Below, piece after piece: positions 50,401 to 59,443 of a stretch of 64,000 nucleotides of DNA. Source of the DNA: Ascoidea asiatica (Eukaryota; Ascomycota; Saccharomycetes; Ascoideales; Ascoideaceae); contig BCKQ01000005.1 in assembly GCA_001600695.1 (NCBI GenBank), positions 508,593 to 572,592 of the forward strand, read 5' to 3'. Under the pieces are notes generated by a model, which saw nothing but the letters and a program-made list of their open reading frames with translations, did not search any database and had not been told where the DNA came from. The translations under genes and the position numbers were made by a program. The first letter of the stretch is position 1; every line of letters begins with the position of its first letter.

Positions 50401-51579
50401 TCACCCACTCATAAAAGTAGTTTAACATTATCAGATGAAATTTTAGGCTATGGATCTCATGGAACCATAGTATATAAAGGAACTTTTGAAAATAGACCGG
50501 TGGCTGTAAAAAGAATGTTACTTGATTTTTATGATGTTGCTTCTCATGAAATTTCATTACTCCAGGAAAGTGATGATGATCCTAATGTGATTCGATATTT
50601 CTGTTCTGAGCAATCAGATAGGTTTTTATATATCGCATTAGAATTATGTTTAGCTAATCTCGAGGATATAATTGAGAAAAAAAAGCAACCATTCGATGAT
50701 CCACAGAATATCTTATTACAAATGGTTAGTGGTTTAAATCATCTTCATAAATTAAATATTGTACACAGAGATATAAAGCCCCAAAACATTTTGGTTGCAT
50801 CTTCCAAAGTTAATGTTAACGGATTTAGAGTGTTGATATCAGACTTTGGATTATGTAAAAAGCTTGAACCGGATCAATCTTCGTTTAGGGGAACAACAGC
50901 TGCATCAGGTACATCTGGATGGAGAGCACCTGAATTACTTACAGAGAATAATCAACTTAAATTAAATAAAGGTGTTGATATTTTTTCTATGGGGTTGGTT
51001 TTCTTTTATGTTTTAACAGGGGGTAAGCATCCCTTTGGTGATAGATATTCAAGGGAATCCAATATTTTACAAAACAAATTTGACCTTAGTGATATAAAAT
51101 CAAGTGAGGCTAAAGATTTAATGGAAAAGATGCTACAAGTAAATGCAAAAGATAGACCTTCAACATCAATAATTTTGAGACATCCTTATTTTTGGAAGGA
51201 TGATAGAAAAATTGAATTTTTGATAAAAGTTTCAGACAAACTTAATACATTCGATCGTGATGGAGAAATAATTCTGAATTTCGAAGTTATTTCTGAAAAA
51301 GTATTCAAAGGAAATTGGAAAAAAAAATTTTCTCAAAGCTTTTATGACAATTTGACTAGTTTTAGAAAATATGATACTTTTAAATTATTAGAACTTTTGA
51401 GAGTTATTAGAAATAAATACCATCATATAAATGAAATTCCTGAGGAATTCGGTATAAGGCAGGATAATTATTACTTATTTTTTTCCGATCTTTTTCCAAA
51501 CTTACTAATTGCAATATATGATTTTGTTAAAATGAGTTTGTTGAGCGATTTTGAATCTTTCTTTTCGCCATTAAATTAA
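47482..51579 (+). CDS. IRE1: ER stress sensor kinase/endoribonuclease Ire1
   Basis: 1365 residues. A signal peptide (MLSSIILSFLFNFAIVIASV) leads a lumenal sensor (about 60-600) interrupted by Asn-rich insertions. A transmembrane segment is at about 622-642 (AENFLMMSLIFTILFLLSKF). The cytosolic linker carries KKRKRGSRGGKKNKKKD (about 897-913), matching the basic motif of the S. cerevisiae Ire1 linker used for HAC1 mRNA docking. The kinase spans about 980-1235: GYGSHG, VAVKRM, HRDIKPQNIL, DFGLCKKL and GTSGWRAPELL. The RNase (KEN) domain follows, about 1236-1363, with LRVIRNKYHHINEIPEEFG holding the catalytic Arg/Asn/Tyr/His region. It splices HAC1-type mRNA in the unfolded protein response. All key residues are present. 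Confidence 0.96.
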   Translation: MLSSIILSFLFNFAIVIASVLLKTYNSNSNLNSNQLKPVTKFVNYRNQNNNKFLNDHNNLDNNILSVKKDRILLSSNKVIEDLDITNLVIISHVDGSLSGLNRETGEIIWNLNSNISSTTTTNSNSNSNSKNNSSEGFWIVEPHDDGSLFYFNNLNGLTKIPISINDLINCSPFTLSDDKIFTGIKKTSLISINPKNGKIINSFGSNINNNQFINQCHSIHFDLNNLNDLNDMSNINGINNINNINNINDMNDKNNLNNINNIDPLNNENKNNNHNNNNNKKNKNNENDCVNLINIGRTDYHLTITSKSDNSSVVNIIYTKWNEDNINQDLILQNKKNSVDGVFIFPFNDNSLLSLDSLTATPKWITSLESPCVDVFDIFKDDNNDYDNNNIIKNNKNKKNDFNQYILISHPINPKLTQNHKTQNKNNQNDKIDNENEKVYLGVTADGSWFAMSESYYPALVNSVPLSEYYKNKLADPDYPHLKPNLTPNSNSNSINNDEFFLPTELIMGVHRQLSDSEFMKSSKSFSSSTTSSYSANSNLPLLIRDRIIENPSYSPRITTSPDYIISDDDFEDDFDDRYSNPSKRILAIDPPENFNSLYYQNSLKFKKLSYFQTFIGFCWRMAENFLMMSLIFTILFLLSKFQIIPPLTEIIYNFGFLRRTHKQVELAKKYKLDQKIDIDFDIDMSSASDFLNNSHEQKLSEEEKKNRDENKEGNQISTKNQNPIQSSNTEQIPLISENISFQNTKELLQNEVSSDSENSKLSEEYEIIPNLNSGNQNQIKNRKSELHEKTYPTSALKSEAYVKDTSSNDSSNQQVIFPKEIPENKSMEKDMPRKANFSSTNLQFDSSMNLESISSEYISPVFLETQFDGNRDSEVLKKTVMIKEPEKDTEKVNTPKKRKRGSRGGKKNKKKDAFNSVNNLNGTTIASTSGNTLVSDNTQPIQYLNNSNKISTVITNSNQNNIPIQNSNWRSSPTHKSSLTLSDEILGYGSHGTIVYKGTFENRPVAVKRMLLDFYDVASHEISLLQESDDDPNVIRYFCSEQSDRFLYIALELCLANLEDIIEKKKQPFDDPQNILLQMVSGLNHLHKLNIVHRDIKPQNILVASSKVNVNGFRVLISDFGLCKKLEPDQSSFRGTTAASGTSGWRAPELLTENNQLKLNKGVDIFSMGLVFFYVLTGGKHPFGDRYSRESNILQNKFDLSDIKSSEAKDLMEKMLQVNAKDRPSTSIILRHPYFWKDDRKIEFLIKVSDKLNTFDRDGEIILNFEVISEKVFKGNWKKKFSQSFYDNLTSFRKYDTFKLLELLRVIRNKYHHINEIPEEFGIRQDNYYLFFSDLFPNLLIAIYDFVKMSLLSDFESFFSPLN

Positions 51580-52132
51580 CGTGAATGTGGGTTATTCAAG
51601 GGTTCTTCAAAAAAAATTTTTCTCATCTTTTTCATCTTTTTCATCTTTTTCATCTTTTTCATCTTTTTTATTTATTTTTTGTGTTTTTAATTTTTTATTT
51701 GTTTCATTTCATTTTATTTTTCTTGTGTTCCGTGCATTCCATATAATATATAGTACTTCTTTATACAAAACTTCATTTCTTTAGAATCTTTTTTAAGTCT
51801 AATTGTCTTTTTATTTTTTTTATTCAAATCTTTTCCTTTTTTACCTAAGTGTAATCCCGACAGGGAAAGTTTTGAAGAATGCTAACTCTTTTCTTAAAGT
51901 TTTTTTATTACCCTTTCAACATCATTCTTACAATTTATTTTCAGCCTTAAAATTTTTATTAACTTTTATATATAATTTATTCATTCTTTTAGTTTTTAAT
52001 ATTAACGAAAATTAAAAATACGTCAACTTATTAAACTATACTACAATTTGCTACATACGAATCAAAATACAGTAAGGTTCCTTTTATTAGATATTTAAAT
52101 GCTTAGTGAATATAGCTTTTTACATGTATATT
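51580..52132. other. Convergent 3' region IRE1/LRP1
   Basis: 553 bases, T-rich on the plus strand, with a 9-bp repeat just after the IRE1 stop. Two frames of about 70 codons are T-run artefacts. Confidence 0.6.
51624..51668. repeat. 9-bp tandem repeat CATCTTTTT (5 copies)
   Basis: Five perfect copies in the presumed IRE1 3' untranslated region. Confidence 0.9.
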
Positions 52133-52798
52133 TTAAGACTTTGATCTATGCTTGGAAGAATATTTCGATTTCTGTTTTAGCTTTTTGGAATTGACTTCAG
52201 GTTTAGTTATTCCTTGCAATGACTTTGATTTTGATTTTAATTGTGAATGAGATTGAGATTTTGAATCAGTTTCAGGTTTTGACTTTGATTTCGATTTGGA
52301 TTTTTGCTTCTTTTTCTTTTTTCGGTCTTCATTGGGTGTTGATATATCTTCTTCTTTTACTTTAGTTACATTTCTAGTTAAAGTATCATCTGGAATTGTT
52401 TTTTTGGTGAAATTTGAAGGACTTATGGATGTTTCATTATTTTCAACCTTTCCCAAAACAGAAAATATTATTCTTTTTGCAACATCAGCATTGTTTTCAC
52501 TGTTTTCTACAGGTTTTTTTTGAAGTAAAAGATTGTATCTCTGACTATAAGATTGTAATCTTTCAATTTCTTGTTTTATTTCATGTTTACTTGGATCTAA
52601 ACCTAGAAGTTTCAAATACGAGCTTAGCAATTCTACCAATATCCTCGAATAACCATTTGATAACTTTATCGAGTCATCATTATTCAATAAAGCCAATCTT
52701 TCACTAAGAGATTTTGCTGTCAATTTATCAATATTTTTTTCAAGTCCATCTAAAGAAGAATCTAGTGATGCCACAAAAGGCTTTATTTCAGAATCCAT
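52133..52798 (-). CDS. LRP1: Nuclear exosome cofactor, C1D/Rrp47 family
   Basis: 221 residues (yeast Lrp1/Rrp47 is 184). It binds Rrp6 and structured RNA and helps the nuclear exosome trim 5.8S rRNA, snRNA and snoRNA ends. The N-terminal Sas10/C1D domain is clear: MDSEIKPFVASLDSSLDGLE, then LTAKSLSERLALLNNDDSIK, LLSSYLKLLGLD and EIERLQSYSQRYNLL (about 1-95). The C-terminus is Lys/Ser-rich (repeated KS and SKSK units, about 160-221), as expected for RNA binding. Its position beside IRE1 matches the S. cerevisiae YHR079C-YHR081W linkage. It is divergent from the arginyl-tRNA synthetase gene. Confidence 0.92.
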   Translation of the reverse strand: MDSEIKPFVASLDSSLDGLEKNIDKLTAKSLSERLALLNNDDSIKLSNGYSRILVELLSSYLKLLGLDPSKHEIKQEIERLQSYSQRYNLLLQKKPVENSENNADVAKRIIFSVLGKVENNETSISPSNFTKKTIPDDTLTRNVTKVKEEDISTPNEDRKKKKKQKSKSKSKSKPETDSKSQSHSQLKSKSKSLQGITKPEVNSKKLKQKSKYSSKHRSKS

Positions 52799-53020
52799 AC
52801 CTAATTAGAAAATAAATGTATTATTGGCCAGATTATTTGAAAATGATAAAGTAGTTTTATACTTTTTCCCTTAGATTATTATCAGATATGTTTCACCTTC
52901 CTTCTTGCTTATCAGTTTCTACTTCTTTTACTTCCCACATGAACTGAAGAAAAGATCAAATTCATTTGCCCTGCAAAAAAATATATTTTCAGTAACTAAT
53001 TTCGAATCCTTCCTGCAAGG

Positions 53021-53026
53021 CACGTG
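53021..53026. promoter_or_regulatory. CACGTG E-box
   Basis: GCACGTGC palindrome between LRP1 and the ArgRS gene, about 145 bases from the first ArgRS ATG. Confidence 0.4.
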
Positions 53027-53112
53027 CTTACGGCTATTGAATTTTTTTTTGATTTTTTCAGTTGAGGTTAAATTTTGAAATATTTTAGCTCAATGAGTCA
53101 GTTCTAAAGAAA

Positions 53113-53118
53113 ATGTAG
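53113..53118 (+). promoter_or_regulatory. Start-stop uORF (ATGTAG)
   Basis: An ATG followed directly by TAG, 50 bases upstream of the first ArgRS ATG. If present in the mRNA, a start-stop element could stall or divert scanning ribosomes and shift the ratio of the two protein forms. Confidence 0.35.
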
Positions 53119-53167
53119 GTTCACTTAATTGAACAGCTTCTTTATTAATTTTTTGCAAGCAACTTTA

Positions 53168-55201
53168 ATGATAAAACGTAATATAAACTTATTTAATACC
53201 AAAAATTTATCTTTTTTTAGTTTAAAGTCATTGGGTAGTATTCAAAAATCAAAGTGCTTTACCAGAAAATTCAATTCTCTCAATAATTCTGTTTCCATCG
53301 AAATAAGTAAAAGAAAGAATAACAAAATTTTAGAAAAAAAACCGGATTACTTTTTCGAATTCACTGAACAATATAATCTAAAAATGGTTGATGAGTATTC
53401 CAATTTAACTACTTTAATAAGTAAATTGGGTTTCAAGGAACCTTTTGTTTATCCAAATTCATATCCTAAAACAAATCCAATTGACATAGTTAGAAACTAT
53501 ATAACCGAGCAATTATCAGGTATATCTGGTGTTTCTCCAGAGATTATATTTCCTGCTTTAGATTCAGTAAATATTTTAACCAAAGGTGATTTGTTAATCC
53601 CTGTTCCAAGATTGAGAGTTAAAGGAAATCCAAAAGAATTAGCCAAAGCTTGGGCTGAAAAATTTGAAAAGGGTGACTATATAGATACAGTTCAAGCTCA
53701 AGGACCATTTATTCAATTTTTTATTGCCAAAAAATATTTATTTCAAACAATAATTAAATCTGTATTGACTCAAAAAGAAAAATATGGTTCTTGTCCTGAT
53801 TATGGTAATGGTAAAAAAGTTATTATTGAATTTTCATCACCAAATATTGCCAAACCATTTCATGCTGGTCATCTTCGTTCCACAATTATTGGAGGCTTTT
53901 TATCTAACTTATATGAACAGTTAGGATGGAAGGTTTCACGTTTAAATTATCTTGGTGATTGGGGAAAACAATTTGGTCTTCTTGCTGTAGGTTTCAAAAA
54001 ATTTGGATCCGAGGAAGAACTCAAACAAAACCCAATTGATCATTTATTTAATGTTTATGTTGAAATAAATAAAGTAATCAAAGAAGAAGAGACAAAAGGT
54101 TCAACAGAAACTAATGACCAGGCTAGAGCATTTTTTAAAAAAATGGAAGATGGTGATGAAGAAGCTTTGGATCTTTGGAAAAGATTTAGAACTTTATCTA
54201 TTGATAAATATATTGATACATATGCTAGATTGAATATTCATTATGATTCTTATTCGGGAGAGTCAACCGTTCCTAAAGAATTGATGAATAAAGCTCTTGA
54301 AATTTTCAAAGAAAAAAATCTAGTTACAGAAGATAAAGGAGCATTATTAATTGATTTAACCAAATTTAATAAAAAATTACTCAAAGCTTTAGTTCAAAAG
54401 TCTGATGGAACTACTTTGTACCTAACAAGAGATGTTGGTGCTGCCATTGATCGTTATAATAACTATAAATTTGATAAGATGATCTACGTTATTGCTTCAC
54501 AACAAGATTTGCATACAGCTCAATTTTTTGAGATTCTTAAACAAATGGGGTTTGAATGGGCCAAAAACTTAGTACATATCAATTTTGGAATGGTTTTGGG
54601 AATGTCCACTAGAAATGGGACTGTTGTTTTCTTAGACAAAATTCTTGAAGAAACTAAAAATAAAATGCATGAAGTCATGAAAAAAAATGAAGCTAAATAT
54701 GCTCAAGTTGAAGATCCTGAAAAAGTTGCAGATTTGATTGGTATTTCTGCTGTCATGATTCAGGATATGGCTGCTAAAAGAATCAATAATTATGAATTCA
54801 AATGGGATAGAATGTTATCTTTTGAAGGTGATACTGGTCCATATTTACAATATGCTCATTCCAGATTATGTTCAGTAGCTAGAAATTCAAGTATACCTTA
54901 TGATAATTTGCTTAGTGCCGATTTATCATTATTATCAGAGCCATGTGCTTTAATTTTAATTAGATTATTGGCTCAATATCCAGATGTCTTATTCAGAGCA
55001 ATGAAAAATAATGAACCTTCTACTGTTGTTACATATCTATTCAATATTGCACATACTGTTTCTTCTTGTTACAACATATTATGGGTTGCAGGACAAGAAG
55101 AAGATTTGGCAACAGCTCGTCTTGCTCTTTATTCAACTGCTAGACAAGTGCTTAATAATGGTATGAGATTATTAGGTCTTACACCTGTTGAAAGAATGTA
55201 A
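53168..55201 (+). CDS. Arginyl-tRNA synthetase, probable dual mitochondrial/cytosolic gene
   Basis: 677 residues from the first ATG; class I ArgRS. The domain follows yeast YDR341C almost motif for motif: NPIDIVRNYITEQLSGISGV, VIIEFSSPNIAKPFHAGHLR (HIGH-type motif HAGH, about 231), YLGDWGKQFGLLAVGF, SYSGESTVPKE, TTLYLTRDVGAAIDRY, GMVLGMSTRNGTVVFLD (KMSKS-loop equivalent) and LSFEGDTGPYLQYAHSRL. It ends in the family terminus GMRLLGLTPVERM. The first 72 residues are rich in Lys, Arg, Ser and Asn with few acids at the start (MIKRNINLFNTKNLSFFSLK), like a mitochondrial presequence. A second in-frame ATG at 53384 (MVDEYSNLTTLISKLG) begins where cytosolic ArgRS begins. S. cerevisiae uses two genes, YDR341C and MSR1/YHR091C. 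Confidence 0.94.
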   Translation: MIKRNINLFNTKNLSFFSLKSLGSIQKSKCFTRKFNSLNNSVSIEISKRKNNKILEKKPDYFFEFTEQYNLKMVDEYSNLTTLISKLGFKEPFVYPNSYPKTNPIDIVRNYITEQLSGISGVSPEIIFPALDSVNILTKGDLLIPVPRLRVKGNPKELAKAWAEKFEKGDYIDTVQAQGPFIQFFIAKKYLFQTIIKSVLTQKEKYGSCPDYGNGKKVIIEFSSPNIAKPFHAGHLRSTIIGGFLSNLYEQLGWKVSRLNYLGDWGKQFGLLAVGFKKFGSEEELKQNPIDHLFNVYVEINKVIKEEETKGSTETNDQARAFFKKMEDGDEEALDLWKRFRTLSIDKYIDTYARLNIHYDSYSGESTVPKELMNKALEIFKEKNLVTEDKGALLIDLTKFNKKLLKALVQKSDGTTLYLTRDVGAAIDRYNNYKFDKMIYVIASQQDLHTAQFFEILKQMGFEWAKNLVHINFGMVLGMSTRNGTVVFLDKILEETKNKMHEVMKKNEAKYAQVEDPEKVADLIGISAVMIQDMAAKRINNYEFKWDRMLSFEGDTGPYLQYAHSRLCSVARNSSIPYDNLLSADLSLLSEPCALILIRLLAQYPDVLFRAMKNNEPSTVVTYLFNIAHTVSSCYNILWVAGQEEDLATARLALYSTARQVLNNGMRLLGLTPVERM

Positions 55202-55426
55202 TAGATTAATTATATTGTATGTTTTTTGTTTTTGGGAATCCTTTTATGTATTATTTTATTACCCAATCTTATATAATTCAAAGAAATACATTGATAATTC
55301 GAGTAATAGTATGCATGAAAAAGCAAAAATAATTTAAAAATAGTAATGAGAATAATAATAACTGTAATAATAATGGGTAATAATACAAAGAAACGAAACA
55401 AATGTCTTTTTTGAAAATTTTTCATT

Positions 55427-56770
55427 TTATAGCAGCTCGAGCATTATATTATTATGTTCCATTGTATCTGGGTGATTCATTTTAACCCATTCTGTTTCTA
55501 GTTTAATGAAACACCAAATCCAACGCCTTGTCAATTCGAATAATTCAACGTAAAATAACCCGGTTTCAGAATTAAAAAAGAAAATCGAAGGACTTAATAA
55601 TTTTAAAGTCCAGAAAAATCTAAAAATAAAATCATTGACAATTGCAATATAGTAGAATTCTTTAACAGTATAAGATAAGTTATTTCTTAAAATGTGATTC
55701 TGTTCATTTTTATTTCTGTTAGATAATAGATAATTGAAAAAGTTGAAATTCCAATCGACTGCCACATCCCAAATAAAAGAATAAGTTGAATTGATAAGCA
55801 TACAAAAGACTAAAAGCCTATTATAAAAAATTTTATATTGCTCAATTTGTAGCTGATTTTCGATATAATACTTTGTAGTTGAATCGATATTTGAATATGA
55901 TCTGATGATTGAATTAATAATAATTGGAATAATATTTGTTGAATATTTGAAAAAATTTAACAATGGTTGAGTATTTCTTCTATTTGAAGCATTATATTCT
56001 ATCCAACATTGGCTCAATCTTATAAATTGAGGCAAAGCTAAGACCAATTGATCCAAGTAGTAAAATTCAGATAAAGAACGATCTAAATTAACTTTATTGG
56101 AACTCGGCAAAGATGAAATACCATAATATAAATGAGAAATATAAAGAAAGAAATCTAAAATAACTTTGGAATATGATGTCAAAGTATCTGCTAATAATAT
56201 ATCATTATTTCTTAATTGAGTATTTATCTTACCTTTAAGAATTCTGGCAAAAGTAGATCTTAATCTTTTTCTACCAGCAGATTGAAGTGTAACTTTATTA
56301 TTAATATTATTATTATAATTTTTTTTCTTTTTAAAATCAAAGAATGACAAAGAAATAAAATTTAATAAGTAGAAAAAAGTTATGATAATTGTTATTAAAG
56401 GCAATATATCTGCAAAAGTTATTGAAGTATCCTCAATATTTTTATTTGATAATAATAAAAACCATAAAAAACTTAAAATAAATAATAAAGATGTTTTTAT
56501 GGCAACTTCAAAACAATTTTCATGTAATTGAGAAATCGGAAAAGTTGTAGAGATATTTTCATTTTTAGAATCAAGATTAATATCATCATAAGATAATTTT
56601 AATAATTTTAAAACATTTATTTCACAATTGTTACAAATTTCAACATTTAACCACCAAAACCACACTGCTAAATTTAAAAAAAAAAGAATTCGATACGGTA
56701 ATGGAAACCAAATATCAAATGGCCTAGAAGAAAAAAACCCTATATCTTCAACGACTTCTTGGGGATCCAT
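55427..56770 (-). CDS. ERD1: Erd1, EXS-domain Golgi membrane protein
   Basis: 447 residues (yeast Erd1 is 362), multi-spanning. Erd1 is needed to retain lumenal ER proteins and for Golgi phosphate recycling and glycosylation. N-terminal segments LPYRILFFLNLAVWFWWLNV and a second hydrophobic stretch at about 85-105 precede the EXS domain. EXS landmarks are LSQCWIEYN (about 270), STYSFIWDVAVDWNFNFF (about 345-362), EFYYIAIVNDFIFRFFWTL and a C-terminal ELTRRWIWCFIKLETEWVK. The start is the first ATG at 56768-56770; the frame upstream begins with TTG. In S. cerevisiae ERD1 (YDR414C) is close to STE14 and SIZ1, but here it sits tens of kilobases away, between ArgRS and DUS4. Confidence 0.88.
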   Translation of the reverse strand: MDPQEVVEDIGFFSSRPFDIWFPLPYRILFFLNLAVWFWWLNVEICNNCEINVLKLLKLSYDDINLDSKNENISTTFPISQLHENCFEVAIKTSLLFILSFLWFLLLSNKNIEDTSITFADILPLITIIITFFYLLNFISLSFFDFKKKKNYNNNINNKVTLQSAGRKRLRSTFARILKGKINTQLRNNDILLADTLTSYSKVILDFFLYISHLYYGISSLPSSNKVNLDRSLSEFYYLDQLVLALPQFIRLSQCWIEYNASNRRNTQPLLNFFKYSTNIIPIIINSIIRSYSNIDSTTKYYIENQLQIEQYKIFYNRLLVFCMLINSTYSFIWDVAVDWNFNFFNYLLSNRNKNEQNHILRNNLSYTVKEFYYIAIVNDFIFRFFWTLKLLSPSIFFFNSETGLFYVELFELTRRWIWCFIKLETEWVKMNHPDTMEHNNIMLELL

Positions 56771-57221
56771 AATATTTTTTCCATTCGCTCTTTTAAATAT
56801 GAATTTACTTTTTTGATAAAGCAAATGTTTCAAAAAAAAGATAATTCTTCTAATTTCGATAAAGATACTATTTTAACCGAATCTAAAAAAAAACATAATT
56901 TTGCCAGCACATAAATCTCAGCACCAAAAACGTGGAGCTCGAAGTAAAGGCTCGAGAAAAGGAATTGAATGCCTAAATGGCTCAAGTATAACCGGAATAT
57001 AGACGGAACTATATTAGGAAATAATTTAAATACAGATCAATAGATAATCCGACCTGTTTCTAAAACAAATATTATAATTATGATGATAATGGTTATTTAT
57101 TATCGATTCTGGCAAACTTAAGAAACCAGAATCTTGTTGATTAATTATACAGATATAAACTATGAAGAAGTGAAAAGAAGAACTAGGATAAATAATAGAT
57201 AGGCGAATTACTTTATTTTTT
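56771..57221. promoter_or_regulatory. Tandem intergenic region (ERD1 promoter, DUS4 3' flank)
   Basis: 451 bases between two minus-strand genes. There is a GC-richer segment at about 56900-57010; no specific site was recognised. Confidence 0.5.
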
Positions 57222-58304
57222 TCATATATGAGCCTGTTCAGATCTTGTTTTGATTCTGTAAGGAATTTCAATAGCTTTTGCAAAATCAGGGTCAGATGGT
57301 CTTTTTAAAATAAAATTTGAATCAAACCAGTCTATCATTTCTATTAATGATTTACAATCGTTCATTTCTTTCCTTAATTCTTTTGAAATTTGATCTTCCA
57401 ACATACAAGAAAAATGATGTTGTATTAATCTAAAAGGTAAAGAATAAGAAGTTGAAATAGCCCAAAATCTTTCAATAGAACTCCAAGGTGGTTTCTCAAA
57501 ACCTGCAAACATTGTAGGATTTTTCAAAATTCCTCTAACGGCCATTACTCCATTTACACCAGTATATTCAGCTATATCATATGCATCTTTTAATGAAAAA
57601 CAATCACCATTTGCAACCACAGGAACAGACACAGCTTCCTTAATAAGTTTTATTGCATCAAAATCCGCTGGTTGTGAAGATCTTGTAGTTTGTGTTCTTC
57701 CATGAATTGTTATCCAATCAACTCCAGCTTTTTCAACTTTTTTAACAAATTCAACAGTTTGATTTAAATCTTTATGAATTCTAATTTTTGTTTCAACAGT
57801 TACTTTATCACCATATTTATCCTTTATTGCTTTTACCATTGAAGAAACTTTTTCAGGTTCAGACATTAATGCAGCACCAATTCCTTCTCTAACTTGTTCT
57901 CTTACTGGACAACCACAATTTAAACCTATGGCGTCACAGTATGGATGAATCATATCAACAAATCTAATTAAATCTGTAACATTATTTGCACCAACTTGAA
58001 CCACTAATGATCTATCATTTTCATTTGTAGAAAAATCACTTAATCTAGCAACTTCATTTCTAACAAATTCTCTTGCTAAAATCATTGGAGAATAAACGAT
58101 ATCTACATTATAATTTCGTACAAGTTCTCTGAATGGTAATTTGGAGTATCTAACCATTGGACCTGAAATAAAAACAGGTCTGTCTTCTTCTTTGCATTTT
58201 TTAAAAATATTTAAAGGATTATGTAATGGATTTCTTGGTGATAAATTTATAATATTTGGTTTTATAATATTATTAGCTATATTAGATGAAGAATTTAAAG
58301 TCAT
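57222..58304 (-). CDS. DUS4: tRNA-dihydrouridine synthase (Dus4 type)
   Basis: 360 residues. An FMN-dependent TIM barrel that reduces uridine to dihydrouridine in tRNA (positions 20a/20b for Dus4). Motifs: PVFISGPMVRYSKLPFRELV, YSPMILAREF, VQVGANN, the catalytic-Cys segment IGLNCGCPVREQVREGIGAALM, VETKIRIHKDLNQTV, ITIHGRTQTTRSSQPADF and VVANGDCFSLKDAYDI. The length matches yeast Dus4 (367). It is divergent from DUS3, sharing a 1.1 kb region. Confidence 0.95.
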   Translation of the reverse strand: MTLNSSSNIANNIIKPNIINLSPRNPLHNPLNIFKKCKEEDRPVFISGPMVRYSKLPFRELVRNYNVDIVYSPMILAREFVRNEVARLSDFSTNENDRSLVVQVGANNVTDLIRFVDMIHPYCDAIGLNCGCPVREQVREGIGAALMSEPEKVSSMVKAIKDKYGDKVTVETKIRIHKDLNQTVEFVKKVEKAGVDWITIHGRTQTTRSSQPADFDAIKLIKEAVSVPVVANGDCFSLKDAYDIAEYTGVNGVMAVRGILKNPTMFAGFEKPPWSSIERFWAISTSYSLPFRLIQHHFSCMLEDQISKELRKEMNDCKSLIEMIDWFDSNFILKRPSDPDFAKAIEIPYRIKTRSEQAHI

Positions 58305-59443
58305 TTTAAGTAATTTATATTGAAGTAGTAGATATTTAATAATACTAAATCAAAATTGAATTGGATTAAGAAAGAATAAAAAGAATAAAAAAAATTAAAT
58401 AAAATAATATAAAGAAAATAGAAAAGGAATAAAAGACTCAGATTCCAGGTATTTAAGGAAAATACTATCTATTATAGATCCATTTAATTTCAATAGTGAA
58501 TTTCATTATCTTCAGTATCTTATCTGATAACCGAATTATTTTATTTACTCAATAAAATTCTAAAATGGATCAAAATTTTTCAAAATCGAATTTTCAAAAG
58601 AGTTGTCGCTAGCTCATCAACTCAGAGTCCCAAAGGGGAAACCATTTGCGGATCTCTTTCCAAATATAATAAATTGTAAAGTACACGCCACGTTAAACCA
58701 GCCTCTACAAGGCGGTGTAGATTCAAAGGAGAGGCTTCTTTTTCTATCAGCACAAAACACAAACAGGAAAGTTTGAACACTGCAAGAACTCCAAAAGAGA
58801 AATAGGGAAAAGAAATGATGAAGAAAGAAACAAAATTAATTAGTGAAGGAAAAGAACCTGGAAGAGGTTTATATCTAATCTAAATATTCAAGGCTCATTA
58901 ATTTTTTTCTATTTTCATGTCATCAATGAATGAAGCGTAATTACAATAAAAACGATGAATCTTGAAACTTTTATCCTCTACCAGCCCATTCAAGAGCTCT
59001 TTTTTTATTTTGAATTACCTGATGAAAAAAAACTAGTTATAACCAACGAGTAAAAAGACTATTTATGTAAATTGAACTTCTTAATTTGTTTTCTAATAAC
59101 TCTTTAAAAAAACGAATTCATTTCAAGGTTTTGGAAAAGAAAGTTGATTTCAACCGAGAGACTCTGCGTTTTTGGTTCTTCGTTTAATAACAAATGTTTG
59201 GCAGAGCGCGGGTGATAGAAATGCATGCAGAATCATATGAAAACTTTTCTAAATATCGAAATTGAAGTGAAAAATAATCGAAATATCTTAAAAATACAGA
59301 TTTGAAAAATCTAAATCAATTTAAAATAATTTGAAAATAAATCATTCGAAAAAAACTTAAAAGAAATTCAAACAATATTTTAATTAAAAAATACTCTTTG
59401 AATTAAATCTGATTTCTCAATTACAAAAGAATAGAATATTATT
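58305..59443. promoter_or_regulatory. Divergent promoter region DUS4/DUS3
   Basis: 1.1 kb. The segment 58600-58770 is GC-richer. No CACGTG or gene was recognised. Confidence 0.5.

Larger units (their letters stand above)
52799..53167. promoter_or_regulatory. Divergent promoter region LRP1/ArgRS
   Basis: 369 bases. It contains GCACGTGC at 53020-53027 and a start-stop ATGTAG at 53113-53118 ahead of the first ArgRS ATG. Confidence 0.55.

Noticed and set aside
51581..52015. Frames of 67 and 70 codons after IRE1
   Set aside because: Ser/Phe-rich products of the 9-bp CATCTTTTT repeat and T runs.
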